In this document: positions 47,490-58,945 of the stretch, piece by piece
How positions within the stretch are numbered: the first letter of the stretch is position 1
Layout of the letters: the number at the start of each line of letters is the position of its first letter
Assembly (NCBI GenBank): GCA_951804985.1
Contig: OX638134.1
Span: forward strand, 8,763,017 to 8,827,016
Origin: Dryomyza anilis
Lineage: Eukaryota > Arthropoda > Insecta > Diptera > Dryomyzidae
DNA length: 64,000 nt
Direction of reading: 5' to 3'
Translations under genes and position numbers: made by a program
The notes under the pieces: generated by a model
What the model saw: only the letters and a program-made list of their open reading frames with translations
The model's database searches: none
What the model was told of the DNA's origin: nothing

Positions 47490-48275
47490 ATTGCAATTTA
47501 GTGAAAAATTGAATTTTTGGTGATTTTTTTTTTGTGAAAAATTTAATTTTGAGAGAAAAGTTGAATTTTTAGTTAAAAATTTAGTTTTTATTGAAAATAG
47601 ACATACTGAAATATTGAATTTTTAGTGAATAAGTTAATTTTTAGTGAAAAAGTTAATTTAGTGAAAAATTGAATTTTTAGTGAAAATTTGAATTTTTAGT
47701 GAAAATTTGAATTTTTGATGAAAAATTCAATTTTTAGTGAAAAATTAAATAATTAGTGAAGAATTTAATTTTTTGTGGAAATTTAATTTTTTTTAGTAAA
47801 AAATTTATTTTTAAGTGAAAAGTTTAATTTTACGTGAAAAATTGAATTTTTAGTAAAAAATTAAATTTTAAGTGAAAATTTGAATTTTTAGTGAAAAATT
47901 GAATTTTTAGTGAATTATTGAATTTTAAGTGAAAAATTGAATTTTTAGTGAAAAATTGAATTTTTAGTGAATAATTGAATTTTTAGTGAAAAATTTTATT
48001 TTTGGTGAAAAATTTAATTTTTAGTGAAAAATTTTATTTTTGGTGAAAAATTTAATTTTTAGTGAAAAATTGAGTTTTTAGTGAAAAATTTGGTGAACAT
48101 TTTTTTAGTGAAAATTTGGATTGGATAACGAAAGATTGAATATCAGTTGATTTAAATATTTAGTGAAAAATTGTATGTTCAGTGAATAAATGAATTTTTA
48201 GTGAAATTTAATTTTTATTGAAAATTTGAATTTTCAGTGAAAAATTGAATTTTTTAGTGAAAATCTATATACTTT
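47490..48275 (-). repeat. 19-bp palindromic minisatellite, locus 4 (inverted)
   Basis: About 35-40 degenerate copies of GAATTTTTAGTGAAAAATT, in the orientation of locus 2. It forms an inverted pair with locus 3, 1.2 kb away. Confidence 0.94.
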
Positions 48276-51029
48276 CTATATTTTTTAAAATTTTAAAATT
48301 GAATAGAAATATAAAATTTTTTTTTCTTTTTGCAGGTAAGTCTCCATATTCTATCTGCCGAAATGAACTCTACATACTTTACGCATTCTCTATATATTTT
48401 TGAAGAGGTAAGACTATAATATACAATAAATTTGTAGGAGAAATGGAGTACCATACATAATTTTTTAATCACAATAATCAATTTAGAAATTAGTTGTTTT
48501 TATAATGTGGTAATATATTTACAAAAACTCAGTCTACGGAAATCTGTTCTACAAGTTCGTATCTCTGGATTGTGTTCAAAATAAACACACTCTGCTGTTT
48601 GCTTTAAATTATAACAATTAACTGTATTAATTCAATACAAGTCACAACTTTACTAATTTTAAATTCTAAGAACTGCTGCACGTCCACTATTTAACTTGAC
48701 ATTGTCCGAGATCTATTCGACCAATTTCCAATCGTTACTGAAGTGCTGCGCCTCAGATTCGGAGACCTTATATATTAGACACAACAGTTTGAGACGTTTC
48801 GAGAAGATTTTACACATTTCGAAACTGCTGCACGCTAATTGCATCCCATTCGCGTTGCAGATCATTACATGCACTGATTTGCAATCTCTTTCTCGCACAC
48901 TGCCTCAGTGCGCTGAATGATTTGCCGTCTCTTTGAAACACTTTGGTGCAGTGCGCTGAATTTTCTTGTGTCATTTACTCTTATAAAATGATTGCACAGT
49001 GCAGCAAATTACATCTCTTCGTATAGTATAAAACTGTTTTTAAATATTTAAACTATACATTTAAATGTTTAATTTTTATTTTTCTAAAATATATTTATAT
49101 TGTTATCCTATTATATTTGAAACTTTTTTTATATACTTTTTTATATGGTTTACTCATTGTCATTAGGTTGAAAAAAGAGCTTTTTGAAGTGGCTGATATT
49201 TTTATTACTTTTAACCTCATTACGTAACGCAATTAAGAGGCCCTACTTCATTTTCAAAGTTAACAAATAAAACAATAACTTTTAGCATTTACTTAAGCTG
49301 TCACATCAAAGTTTGCACAAGTCAAAAGCTTAAAAGTTTACAACTAATTAAACATGTATTAAGCGTGAGCTTATTTATGAGCTTTGCGTTATGAGCAACG
49401 TTCGTTTTCTGCGCTGAAATGCATTTGAATACATCAAATTTGTGCTTTTCTCTTTTCAATGCTAATTTTGTGTTTTACCTGAAGTTAAACAAACTTTTAA
49501 CAAAAAAAAAAAAGAAAAACTTTTTTTTTTCTGTGACTAATTTTGGCTTTTGAATTTTGCACTCGCTGTGAGTGGCTGAAGTTAGATTTTTTTATTACAC
49601 ATAAGTGACGCATTGAAATTTCCAAGTAATTAAAATTCTTTACAAACTGCTTAACAAACAACGACGTGCGACGAGACACTTCAATCAGACGGCGCTATTA
49701 AAACAAACGAACACTGTTTTTTTAACTTCTTATTTTTTTTTACATTTTCTTCACTTTGTGCTTCGTATTTCAATGAAGCACAGTGGAAATTTGCATTTTC
49801 CACAAACAATGAAATTGCGAAACGTATTAAATAACACAGCAGGATGCGAATTTTCTTTGAAAAACAACTTCATTGCTGAGTTATAATAAATAAAAGTAAT
49901 AAAAAATAACCAAAGTGTTGGACAGTTGTAGTAACAATTGCTACATTGAAAAAACAAATTCAATAACTACTCAAAGTACTAACAAAGTAGTAACAACAAG
50001 AAATATACTTCTTGCGCTACCTATTTGAAAAGCGCTACAGTAGGTAGCAATACAAAACAAAGTAGCAATACAAAACAGCAAAAAGAGTAATAATCTTGAG
50101 ATATTTCGCCATGGTAATTAAAGCAAATTCTTGTACGGCATTAATTAAGTATTGTGTTGTGTTATGACACGCTTATGAACTGGGTTCGATTCTTTTTAGT
50201 GCACTGCAATGTTTATGATTTGAAGTTTGCTTTTGATGTTTACGAGGTTAATAAAAACTAATCACAGTCCTACCCCGTGTGCATCTGGCTTGTCCCGGAG
50301 CTTCAGTTTCGAGGGTTCAATAGGGTATCTTATGATCTACAAACTTTTGCACACCATTCATAATGATAACGAGAAAAACATTTATATATGCACACGATTA
50401 TTTGAAAGATTCAATTGTAAGTATTATACATAGTTATTGTATGTAGACAGACAGACATAGATAAATCTATAAAAATATCTCATAGGGAATTTAACAACAC
50501 CATATTTAACCTAAGTACCAAAACCTAGCTGCACGAAACTGTTACGGCCGCTCTAGACCCCCCCTCTCTGACCATCATGATGAAGTTGACAGTCCCTTAT
50601 GATACCAATCCAACCAAATTTCAGACCATTAAAAATTCAACAAATTAGAAATTCATTATAAAATTTATTTTATGATAATCGGAGGAAGAAAAATATAATG
50701 CAACAAAACATTAGATTATATGTCATTTAAAGCAAAATATAATTAAGAATTTTAATTATTTTAATTATAAATAACCAAACAATATTAGATATTATCATTT
50801 TTAACGTAGATGTAAGTATTTTATTGTAGTTTTATAAAATTTTAGAAAAGATATATTTTTAGGTATTTATGTTCATTTTAATCGTCTCTTTAAATGTGTA
50901 AAGTGCACATTTCTTTTGTTTTTAAATTTTTATTTAGTGCTCGATTTAATTTTATTTTATAATTGTATTTATGTATTTAGGTGCATGTTGTTTATAGTAA
51001 TATTTTGTTTTTTTTTTATGTTCAGGTAT
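48276..51029. other. Single-copy spacer
   Basis: No gene recognised. CAGTGCGCTGAAT occurs twice (near 48906 and 48947) in a GC-richer patch at 48680-48970; the 74-residue frame over it has no domain. Patches at 50260-50330 and 50520-50600 have higher complexity but match nothing I know. Confidence 0.5.
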
Positions 51030-51915
51030 ATGTATATGTATATATATATATTTATTATTATTATTTTTTTTTTTATATAAAAGGTTGAAAGGTTTTAATT
51101 ATCCAGCTTGAAGCTATATGTGAGAAAAAAATAAAACTAAAAGGGAACCTGTTTAATTATTTGATTTTAAATATTTTATGTTTTTTTTTTTTTTTTTTGT
51201 TAACTAATTTTTAGGTTTGGTCCACCGTGCTTAATTTCTTTTTTTTATTTTACGATCAGCTGTTTAAATTGTCTATGTAATCTTTTTAAGTTCAAGTTCA
51301 AGGTTATTTTAGTCATTTAATTTATTGTCGTTTACATAGTTCGTTTTCCCACATCATTCCTCTGTCCAAAACAAAAATCTCAAATTCAAGAGCGAACATA
51401 ATTTGTTGTTCATATAATCATATTGGAAGAAATTGTTGTTTAAGAAAAAAAAACTTACATTCCACACAGAACTCCGCCGAAGGCCTTCCAACGATGCTCC
51501 ATGATCTTGTTCTCTTACACTGAAAAAAAATTATGTTCGCCTCTACCAAAAATTTATATTTCTTTTTTTTTTTTTTATTATTTCCTCTTTTTTTTTTTTT
51601 TTTTTTTTTTGTTTGTTTTTTTTTTTCCTCACGATTGCTAATTTTTTTCCTTTTATATAAATATGAATATATATATATATTTTGTTATACCCTTTTTTTT
51701 TTTTTTTTTTGCACTCACTTTTTATATTTCGATTTCAATTATATATATATATATATTTTTTTTTTATGCACTTTTCTATGATTTTTTTTTTGTGATTTAT
51801 TTTGTTCTCTCTACAGTCTCTTTTTAATTATATATATATTTTTTTTTCCATCAATATTGTAAATCAACATTTGTATTTATGTTATTGGGGTTTTTTTTTT
51901 TTTTATATAACTTTC
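51030..51915. repeat. Low-complexity T-rich and TA-rich region
   Basis: Repeated T runs of 10-25 bases with TATATATA stretches (51044-51050, 51670-51681, 51740-51755, 51829-51838). A 300-bp part (51180-51520) is ordinary AT-rich DNA. Confidence 0.8.
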
Positions 51916-53860
51916 CAACTTTCTGCGAATATGATACCGTGACGGAACTGATTGGCGTTGCATCAAAACTACCACCGCTCCCTCGCCGTGCTAACTGCGT
52001 AGCGCATCAAACCAAGCTGCCTTAATGCACCCAAAACCGGTTTCTTTATAATTCAGGAAGAGATGTTTGTTTTTTTTTTTCCTGAATGAAGCGTTTCTTA
52101 AACAGAGCGGTTTTTGAATGGAGCAATGATAGAATGGTGAGGAGCGCGGTGCGTTTCTTGAATGGCGCTGTGCGCGTCCTAAAATGTGAGCACTTTACGC
52201 CGTCGCTCTCAGTTACGGCAAACGTGGTTTCAATAATTCGTCACTATAATATTATTTATCAATGAAACATTTACAAATTATAATAAAACTCTTACTCAAA
52301 GGAGATGATGTCAAGAGGGTGACCAAATAAATTTGGATTCACTTTAGCGAGTTTTCTCAATATCAGAGGTTCTGTTAGGAAGAACAGTGATTAGGTTTAA
52401 CTTTAATATTTTTAACGCAGATAACAAATTTACCTGTTCTTAATAATTAGTTTGCATAATATTAATATATATATATATATAGATATATTTGCAATTAATG
52501 CAAATTTAAATTTTATGTTTATAAAGAATTTAAACTGAACAGAGTAAATATTTAGGCATGACGTTTGCTGCGTAAAGCCAGAATCCAAAAGGAAGAACAT
52601 ACCCGGAAATTGCAAGGTTGAATTCTCAAACGATAAATGTATTTTCGATTGCAAGATCGATACTGTGATATCGAGAAAAGAAGTGCCAAATGTTTGTTCA
52701 CACAAATTAGGTTCAAACAAATCAACCAACAAAATAATGTCATTGAGAATTGTTTTTAATAAACTTTTACTAATTTTATTATGTTTCGAAATTGCTAATA
52801 ATTATTATAAATTAATTTGTTTGTTTTTATTTATTTTTATTTATTTATTTATTTATTTATTTATTAATATATTAATATAGTAATTTATTAATTTGTTAAT
52901 TTATTAATGAAGTTATTTATGAATATATATATAAAGAGAAAAAAAAATGCAAAAGACGGACGTGCGTATTTAACCCAGCACAGTTGTTGTCCCTATTTAT
53001 GCTAAAGGCAAAACTAATGCGAACTTCATTAATTAGCCAAACGAAAAATAAGTCAGTCAACAACTTTGCATAATTAGTTTTTAATTTAATTGAAAGTAAG
53101 CTGTTTGAAGATTTGACATTGATATACAAAATAGAAATGCGCGAAGAAGCCTTTTGTGATATTAAAATTTTAAAGTGGTTGCTAAATGAGATGGTCAGTC
53201 ACAAATTGGTGAATTTGCTGTGATGTTTGTTTGTGTGTTGAGTTTTAGAGTGGTGGAATTATACCGACATTCTGAAAAAAGTCATATAAGTTTATCAATA
53301 GGTGTAAATATGTTTTCAAATGCTCTTTGCTGTTTTTGAACTAAATACAAGAACATGCGATTTATCTAAAAGCGCATGAATATATATCAGCTGTAGAATT
53401 TGAAGGTTTGTTCTATTGAAATACATGATTAGATCCCATACGGTCATGTTTTCTTTCCTTCTACTTAGACTAAGACCACCTCTTTGTTGCATACTCGGTA
53501 CTTAATTGAAGCACGAATTACAAAGATGCGAAATATTGATTGTGGAATATGAGACAATTTTTATATTGGTAAATTTAAAACAAATTCTACTGACACTACT
53601 CCAATTTTTTTACCATACCTTTAACCTATCATACAAATAATATTAACATTAAAATAATATAAAAAAAAAAAACTATAATTACATACATTGTACACTAGAC
53701 ATAAATTTTATGGCAGTCTGAAAATTTTGTACAATTTATACCCTAAATATAATTAAACTATCGAAAATGAAGTTATTTTGAAAAATTTGTTTCTTTTCTG
53801 AAATTGTGATGTTTTTAGTACTTTTTAGGATTTAGATTTTTGAGTTGTGATTTTTAATTG
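51916..53860. other. Single-copy spacer with a (TTTA)n run
   Basis: A GC-richer patch at 51940-52215 contains short repeats (GTTTTTGAATGGAGC, CGTTTCTTGAATGGCGC). A TATT/TTTA tetranucleotide run lies at 52825-52865. No gene recognised. Confidence 0.55.
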
Positions 53861-54062
53861 TGGTGAGTTTTTAGTGTGGTGAGTTTTTGGTGTGGTGCGT
53901 TTTTGGTGTGGCAAGTTTTTGGTGTGGTGAATTTTTGGTGTGGTGAGTTTTTGGTGTGGTGAGTTTTTGGTGTGGTGAGTTTTTAGTGTGGTGAGTTTGG
54001 TGGAGTGAGTTTTTGATGTGATGGGTTTTTGGTGTGGTGAGTTTTAAGTGTGGTGATTTTTT
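53861..54062 (+). repeat. 16-bp minisatellite GTGGTGAGTTTTTGGT
   Basis: About 12 tandem copies, slightly variable (GTGGCAAGTTTTTGGT, GTGGTGAATTTTTGGT). Each contains GGTGAGT, a perfect 5' splice-site core. Related 15-bp arrays occur at 56863-56990 and 58561-58720. Confidence 0.93.
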
Positions 54063-54179
54063 TTTTTAGTTTGCAAAAACAATAACAATATATGTAGGTA
54101 TAAAACAACATTAAAAACACGAAAAACACTGAAAGTAACAAAAATATTTTATAAATTATAAAAAAAATGTATAATTCTT

Positions 54180-55190
54180 TATGTTTGTTTTTTTGTTGGA
54201 TTGTCTAAAATTTTATTTTCAGTGTTCTTTTAGTGTTTTTACTTGTATTTCATATGTTTTTGTTAGTGTTTTAGTAATTTTGTTTTTATTTTTGTGTTTA
54301 TCTTTTTCTCGTATCGTTTTTTTGTTTTTGTTTTCATTTCTGTTATATTTTGATTTTGTGTTTTTATTACTTTTGTTTTTGTGTTTTTTTATGCTTTTGC
54401 ATATTTATTTTTCAGTTGGTTTAGGTTTTGTGTATTTGATATTGTATTTTTTTGTTTTGTAATTCTTTTTGTTTTTATATTTTTGTGGTTTCTTTTGTAT
54501 TTATGTTTTGCTTTTGTTTTCTGTTTTTGCTTTTTTTGTTTCGTGTTTTTGCTTTTGTTTTTGCTTTTGTTTTTGTTTTTATATTTTTACTTTTGTTTTT
54601 ATATTTTTGCTTTTGTTTTTGTTTTTGATTTTATTTTCTAGTTGGTTTAGGTTTTGTGTATTTGATATTGGTCTTGTTTATTTTAGTTTTTGCTATTATT
54701 TTTATTTTTGTGTTTTTTGTATTTTTTGTTTTTATATTTTTGTGGTTTCTTTTGTATTTATGTTTTGCTTTTGTTTTCTGTTTTTGATTTTCCTGTTTTC
54801 GTGTTTTTGTTCTTGTTGTTGCTTTTGTTTTTATAGTTTTGCTTTTATGGTATTGCTTTTATGTTATTGCTTTTGTTTTTGAGTATTTTTTTGTCGTTAC
54901 CGAGTACCAAGATTCAACAAAACTTGACTATTTTACGTTGCTATTGATTTTGTGTATTTGATTTGGCTTTTTTTTAGTTTTATATTTGTGTTTTGTATTT
55001 TTGTGTTATTCTTTTATTTTATGTTTTTGCGTTTGTTTTGTGTTTCTTTTTTCATTTGTTTTTATATTTTTAATTTTGTTTTATTGCATTTGCTTTTGAA
55101 TATTTGCTTTTGTGTTTTTCTTTGTTTTTGCATTTGTTTGCTTTCATGTGTTTTATGTATATTTGCTTTTCTTTTTGCTTTTGAGTTTAT
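54180..55190 (+). repeat. T/G-rich low-complexity region with internal duplications
   Basis: About 1 kb of TTTTTGCTTTTG-like DNA. AGTTGGTTTAGGTTTTGTGT recurs at about 54414 and 54640 (offset 226 bp), and TTTTTGTGGTTTCTTTTGTA recurs near 54480 and 54737 (offset 257 bp). Phe/Leu/Cys-rich frames here follow from composition. Confidence 0.8.
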
Positions 55191-56639
55191 AATGTGGTGA
55201 ATTTTGAATGTGTTTAATTTTTTTTGTGTTGAGTAAGATTTGGTGATTTTTGAATATGATAAATTTGAGTGTGCTGAGTTTTACTCGGTTGAGATTTTGT
55301 GAAGCGATTATTTATTTTAGGGCGATGTTATTTTGTTAGTTTATTTTTTTTATTTCTGAGCTGACTAAAAAGATAAAAATTATAAAAAATATAAAAAAAG
55401 TAAAGTGTTCTGAATTTTTAGTATGGTGAAATTTGACTGGTAAATTTTACTCTATTGAAATTTACTTTAGCGTGTTTAGGAGTATTTATTTCATGGCGAC
55501 GATAAAATTGTTTTTGTTTGTTTATTTTTTTCTATTTTTTGAGCTGACCCAATAAAAAATATTTTCTTGAAAATATGAAGATTTTTTTTTTTTTTCAAAT
55601 CAATTTCATTCTTATTCATTACACACAAACCTTTGCAGCAGAAATTACTTTATAAATTGCAGCCCCCCAAATAAACATTCCGCTCAATATTTATGCATTA
55701 ATATTCTTCTCAGCAGCTGCATCGGCATCATCATCATCTTCTTTAGTACCAATATTTTTGTGCCTCTGCTCTGAATGCAAACATGAAATTCTAATTAAAA
55801 AAAAAAAAAAAAAACTGCACAAAAATTGAAAACGTCCTCCATAAAATTTATATTTTTGTACGATACTCTTTGTTGTTGCTGCACCTGAACCTTTGAATGT
55901 GAATTTATTCTTCCATTTCATTTCCGTTTCCGGTTTGTACTGTATTCATGCGATTTTCTATGTTTTTTTTTTGTTGCCTCTGATATTTGTTATTTCAAGA
56001 TGAAATCAATGAAAGCAATGCAAAGTAAAGCAACGCAACGCAATGAAAGTAAAGCAATGCATTGCAATGAGACTAAAATATGCAGCAGTCATGTATCAGC
56101 CATGGAGTTAGTGCTGAAATATTCTATGACAATATTTGAAAATCAATGCTCAAAGGACGACAGATACTGCGTTGTGCGCAACTCATATTAAATCTTTTTG
56201 TCTATAGTTTTACTTGTGTCGTGGTATTTGTGCTGGGATATGAATAATAAATTTAATATTTGGATTTTTTTCTCTTTTTTTGTAATAAAGTCAGTTTTGA
56301 ATGTACTGAAAATACTGAAATGATTTTTTGATCTTATATTGCAGAGACTTAAAGCATTTAAAGTGTTGTTTAAAGATTTATTTTTAAGTAAGAAATTATA
56401 GTCTGCAATAATGTGGTGTATTTTAATATAATGCATTTCACTATGGTGAGTTTAGCTGTGGTGAACTAAAAATGCAGACGAAATTTAATAGGCGGTTGGT
56501 GATAAATATCATAAATTTTAGTGCGGTATATTTAATTTTAAAGAATAAATGTGTGGTGAGTTTGAAGTGGTGAATTTAGTGTGGTGGTGAGTGACGCTTT
56601 AGTGATTTTTTATTTAATACAATTTTTTTATAAATATAA
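55191..56639. other. AT-rich spacer with scattered GTGGTGA remnants
   Basis: No gene. GTGGTGAATTTT-like words at 55194, 56441 and 56549-56590 look like eroded copies of the 15-16-bp minisatellite. Direct repeats of AAAGCAATGCA-like words at 56005-56070. Confidence 0.55.
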
Positions 56640-56862
56640 TGAACTAGCTGGACCCGTGCACGACTCGTGCTAAGATTTTGTGAATGCAAGGTTATGGAGT
56701 GTTTTTATTTTTTTCGCTGTGGATTTTTTGTCTCCGCCATTGTTCCTCACCGTAGAATATATCGCCGTAAAATTCTTCCCATTTGACATCTTCCCCGTAA
56801 AATTCTTTCCCGTAGAACGCTTTCTTGTAGACTTCTTCCCCGTAGAGATTTTTTCAGTAGAA
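56640..56862. repeat. Short CCGTAGAATTCTTCC repeat next to possible transposon terminus
   Basis: Five or six degenerate ~15-18-bp units (CCGTAGAATATATCG, CCGTAAAATTCTTCC, CCGTAGACTTCTTCC types) at about 56750-56850. The preceding GAACTAGCTGGACCCGTGCA (56641-56660) resembles terminal sequences of dispersed insect repeats as I remember them; unverified. Confidence 0.5.
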
Positions 56863-56995
56863 GTTTTAGTGTGGTGAGTTTTAGTATGGTGAGTTTTAGT
56901 GTGGTGAGTTTTAGTATGGTGAGTTTTAGTATGGTGAGTTTTAGCGTGGTGAGTTTTAGTATGGTGAGTTTCTGTGTGCTAAATTTAAATATGGA
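56863..56995 (+). repeat. 15-bp minisatellite GGTGAGTTTTAGTAT
   Basis: Eight or nine tandem copies alternating GTATGGTGAGTTTTA and GTGTGGTGAGTTTTA. Related to the 53.9-kb and 58.6-kb arrays. Confidence 0.92.
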
Positions 56996-57281
56996 GAATT
57001 TAGTGGTGTGATGATGATTTTTAATTTAGTTAGCAGTAAAAAATTAAGCTTTAGTTCGAAATTTTTGGGACAACTTAGTGTTGGTGGTGAGTTTTAAAGT
57101 GGTGGGATATTATGAGGGGTGTATAAGTGTAATGAGTTTTATTGTGGAGACTTTCTAAGGTGAATTTTAATAAGTTGAATTTAGTGTGATGTGTGTGATG
57201 GTGTGGTGATTTTTAATTTAGTTAGTAGCAAATTTAGTTTTTAGCAAAGACGCAAACCATTTTTTTTGTATCGAGAATTAA
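56996..57281. repeat. Eroded GTGGTGAGTTTT region
   Basis: Recognisable but scattered words GGTGGTGAGTTTTAAAGTGG and GTGTGATG with AT-rich filler; probably decayed minisatellite. Confidence 0.5.
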
Positions 57282-57483
57282 CAGAGCGTTAACACCTGCT
57301 ATGTGAGTGAATGAAATCTTCTGATTGATACACTTAATTGACTCCGAATATATTCAGCATATTCGAACTGGAATGGAATTGAGTAGAATGGTTCCAGCAC
57401 GCAGATCCTGTACGGATTCATAGTCATTTATGTGCACCAATCGGAAGATTTTATCCACTAACTTGGCAGCTGTTAACGCTCTG
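57282..57483. mobile_element. MITE-like element with ~61-bp terminal inverted repeats
   Basis: The left arm begins CAGAGCGTTAACA and the right arm ends TGTTAACGCTCTG, a perfect 13-bp inverted match. The arms stay alignable over about 61 bp at roughly 75% identity, sharing AAATCTTC/AAATCTTCCGATTG and CAC..AA.TGACT. The interior of about 80 bp is non-coding. No convincing target duplication found. Superfamily not assigned. Confidence 0.65.
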
Positions 57484-58200
57484 ATAATGCTCAGAAGAAA
57501 ATTGTTTTGTGTGTTTGTTAAAAAAAAATACGTATGTATTTAACTTCACATACTTTGGTACATCCCAAAGCAATATATTTGGCAAATTCAAGGTAGTTTA
57601 CTAACATATTTTAAAATGATTTTAAGCAAAGTCGGACTTTTTCTGATCCTTCACAAAATATGCCGGAAATGTGCTTTTAAAATTCCATAAAATTTGATGG
57701 TCTGCCATACGCTTTCTACAAAATTCCATTTATCTGGGTGTTTGCCGAAATTACCGGAATTTGTGGAGGGTATACTGAGACCTTTGTAAATGTGATAGGT
57801 TTTAATTTTGTAAAATTTGGTCTTATTAATTAGTATAGTTAGTTTTTGTATAGTTAACGTGGTGAATTTTATCTACCTAAATATTAGTTTAGTCATTTTT
57901 AGTTTCTTTTGGAAGCAATTTGTTTTGAGAGTACTGATCTAGTAAGTTTATATTGTTGTGGACTTTGTTTTGGTGAGTTTTATTGTAATAATTTTCATGT
58001 TTGTGAGTTTTAGAATGGTGAATTTAAGTACGGTGAGTTTAATAAATATACTATGCTGAATCTTAGTTAAACAAAAATTTTATTTAGTAAGTTTTAATTT
58101 TTTAACATTACGATTTTGTTCGCTGAGTCTCTGTCGTAGTAAAACACGATGCAAATGTTAGTGCGGTGAATTATAAACTCAGTATGGTGAATTAGAAAGC
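57484..58200. other. AT-rich spacer
   Basis: No gene. Sparse GGTGAGTTT words at 57975, 58010 and 58035. A higher-complexity part at 57590-57790 matches nothing I recognise. Confidence 0.5.
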
Positions 58201-58440
58201 ATCGGTAGCTTTTAGATTAGTGCATTGGACTGCGAGCCGAAAGATCCCATATTCAAATTTGGGCTGGGGCTAACATCTTTTTATAGAATACATTTTTCTA
58301 TACCGAGTTACCTCTCAGCAGTGAATGGCAATACTACGAAAGTAAAGCATTAAAATGTAGGACCCACCACTTGGAATACAAATATAACACGTACAGCTCA
58401 AATGGTGGGCGTGCTCGGCGTAAGTTCTATACAGTTATAC
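58201..58440 (+). mobile_element. Possible tRNA-derived SINE (tRNA-like head 58201-58272)
   Basis: GGTAGCTTTTAGATTAG resembles an A box and ATATTCAAATTT a B box, about 35 bp apart, with an anticodon-arm-like TTGGACTGCGAGCCGAA and a CCCAT...TTGGG T-arm. Stems carry mismatches, so it is not a functional tRNA. The following ~170 bp have higher complexity than the surroundings and could be a SINE body. No poly-A tail or target duplication identified. Confidence 0.4.
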
Positions 58441-58560
58441 TTTATGTAATTAAAAACAAATTGAGTAAGTTTTTATGTGGTGAGTTTTGATATGATTGGT
58501 TTCAGCTTGATGTTAGAGTGATAAGTTTAATTGTGATGAATTTTATTATAATACCACACT
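58441..58560. other. Short AT-rich spacer
   Basis: Contains scattered GTGGTGAGTTTTGATATG-like words leading into the next array. Confidence 0.5.
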
Positions 58561-58722
58561 AGGTGAGTTTTACTGTGGTGAGTTTTGGTGTGGTGAGTTT
58601 TGGTGTGGTGGGTTTTGGTGTGGTGAGTTTTGGTGTGGTGAGTTTTGGTGTGGTTAGTTGTGGGGTGGTGAGTTTTGGTATGGTGGGTTTTGGTTTGGTG
58701 AGTTTTTGTGTGATGTGTTTTG
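58561..58722 (+). repeat. 15-bp minisatellite GGTGAGTTTTGGTGT
   Basis: About ten tandem copies with few substitutions (GGTTAGTTGTGGGGT, GGTGGGTTTTGGTTT). The third array of this family. Confidence 0.93.
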
Positions 58723-58945
58723 GTGTTGTGTGAAGATGAATTTAAGGAGGAGAGTTTCAGATAAAAACATTATTGTGATGCATTTAAATATTGTGATTAT
58801 TTAAATTTTAATTAATTCTATTACTGTGGGAATGTTTTCAATTAGTTTAATTGTGGTGAGTTTTAGTGGAGTGCACTAATGTCGAAATAATATTAAACTG
58901 GATAAGTTATGTTTTGATGAGCAAAAACCTTTAAAATTAGAAAAA
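58723..58945. other. AT-rich spacer
   Basis: No gene; a single GTGGTGAGTTTTAGTGGAGT word at about 58854. Confidence 0.5.

Noticed and set aside
54181..54882. Phe/Cys/Leu-rich frames resembling membrane proteins
   Set aside because: They follow from T/G low-complexity DNA (TTTTGCTTTTGT); overlapping frames give the same kind of protein.
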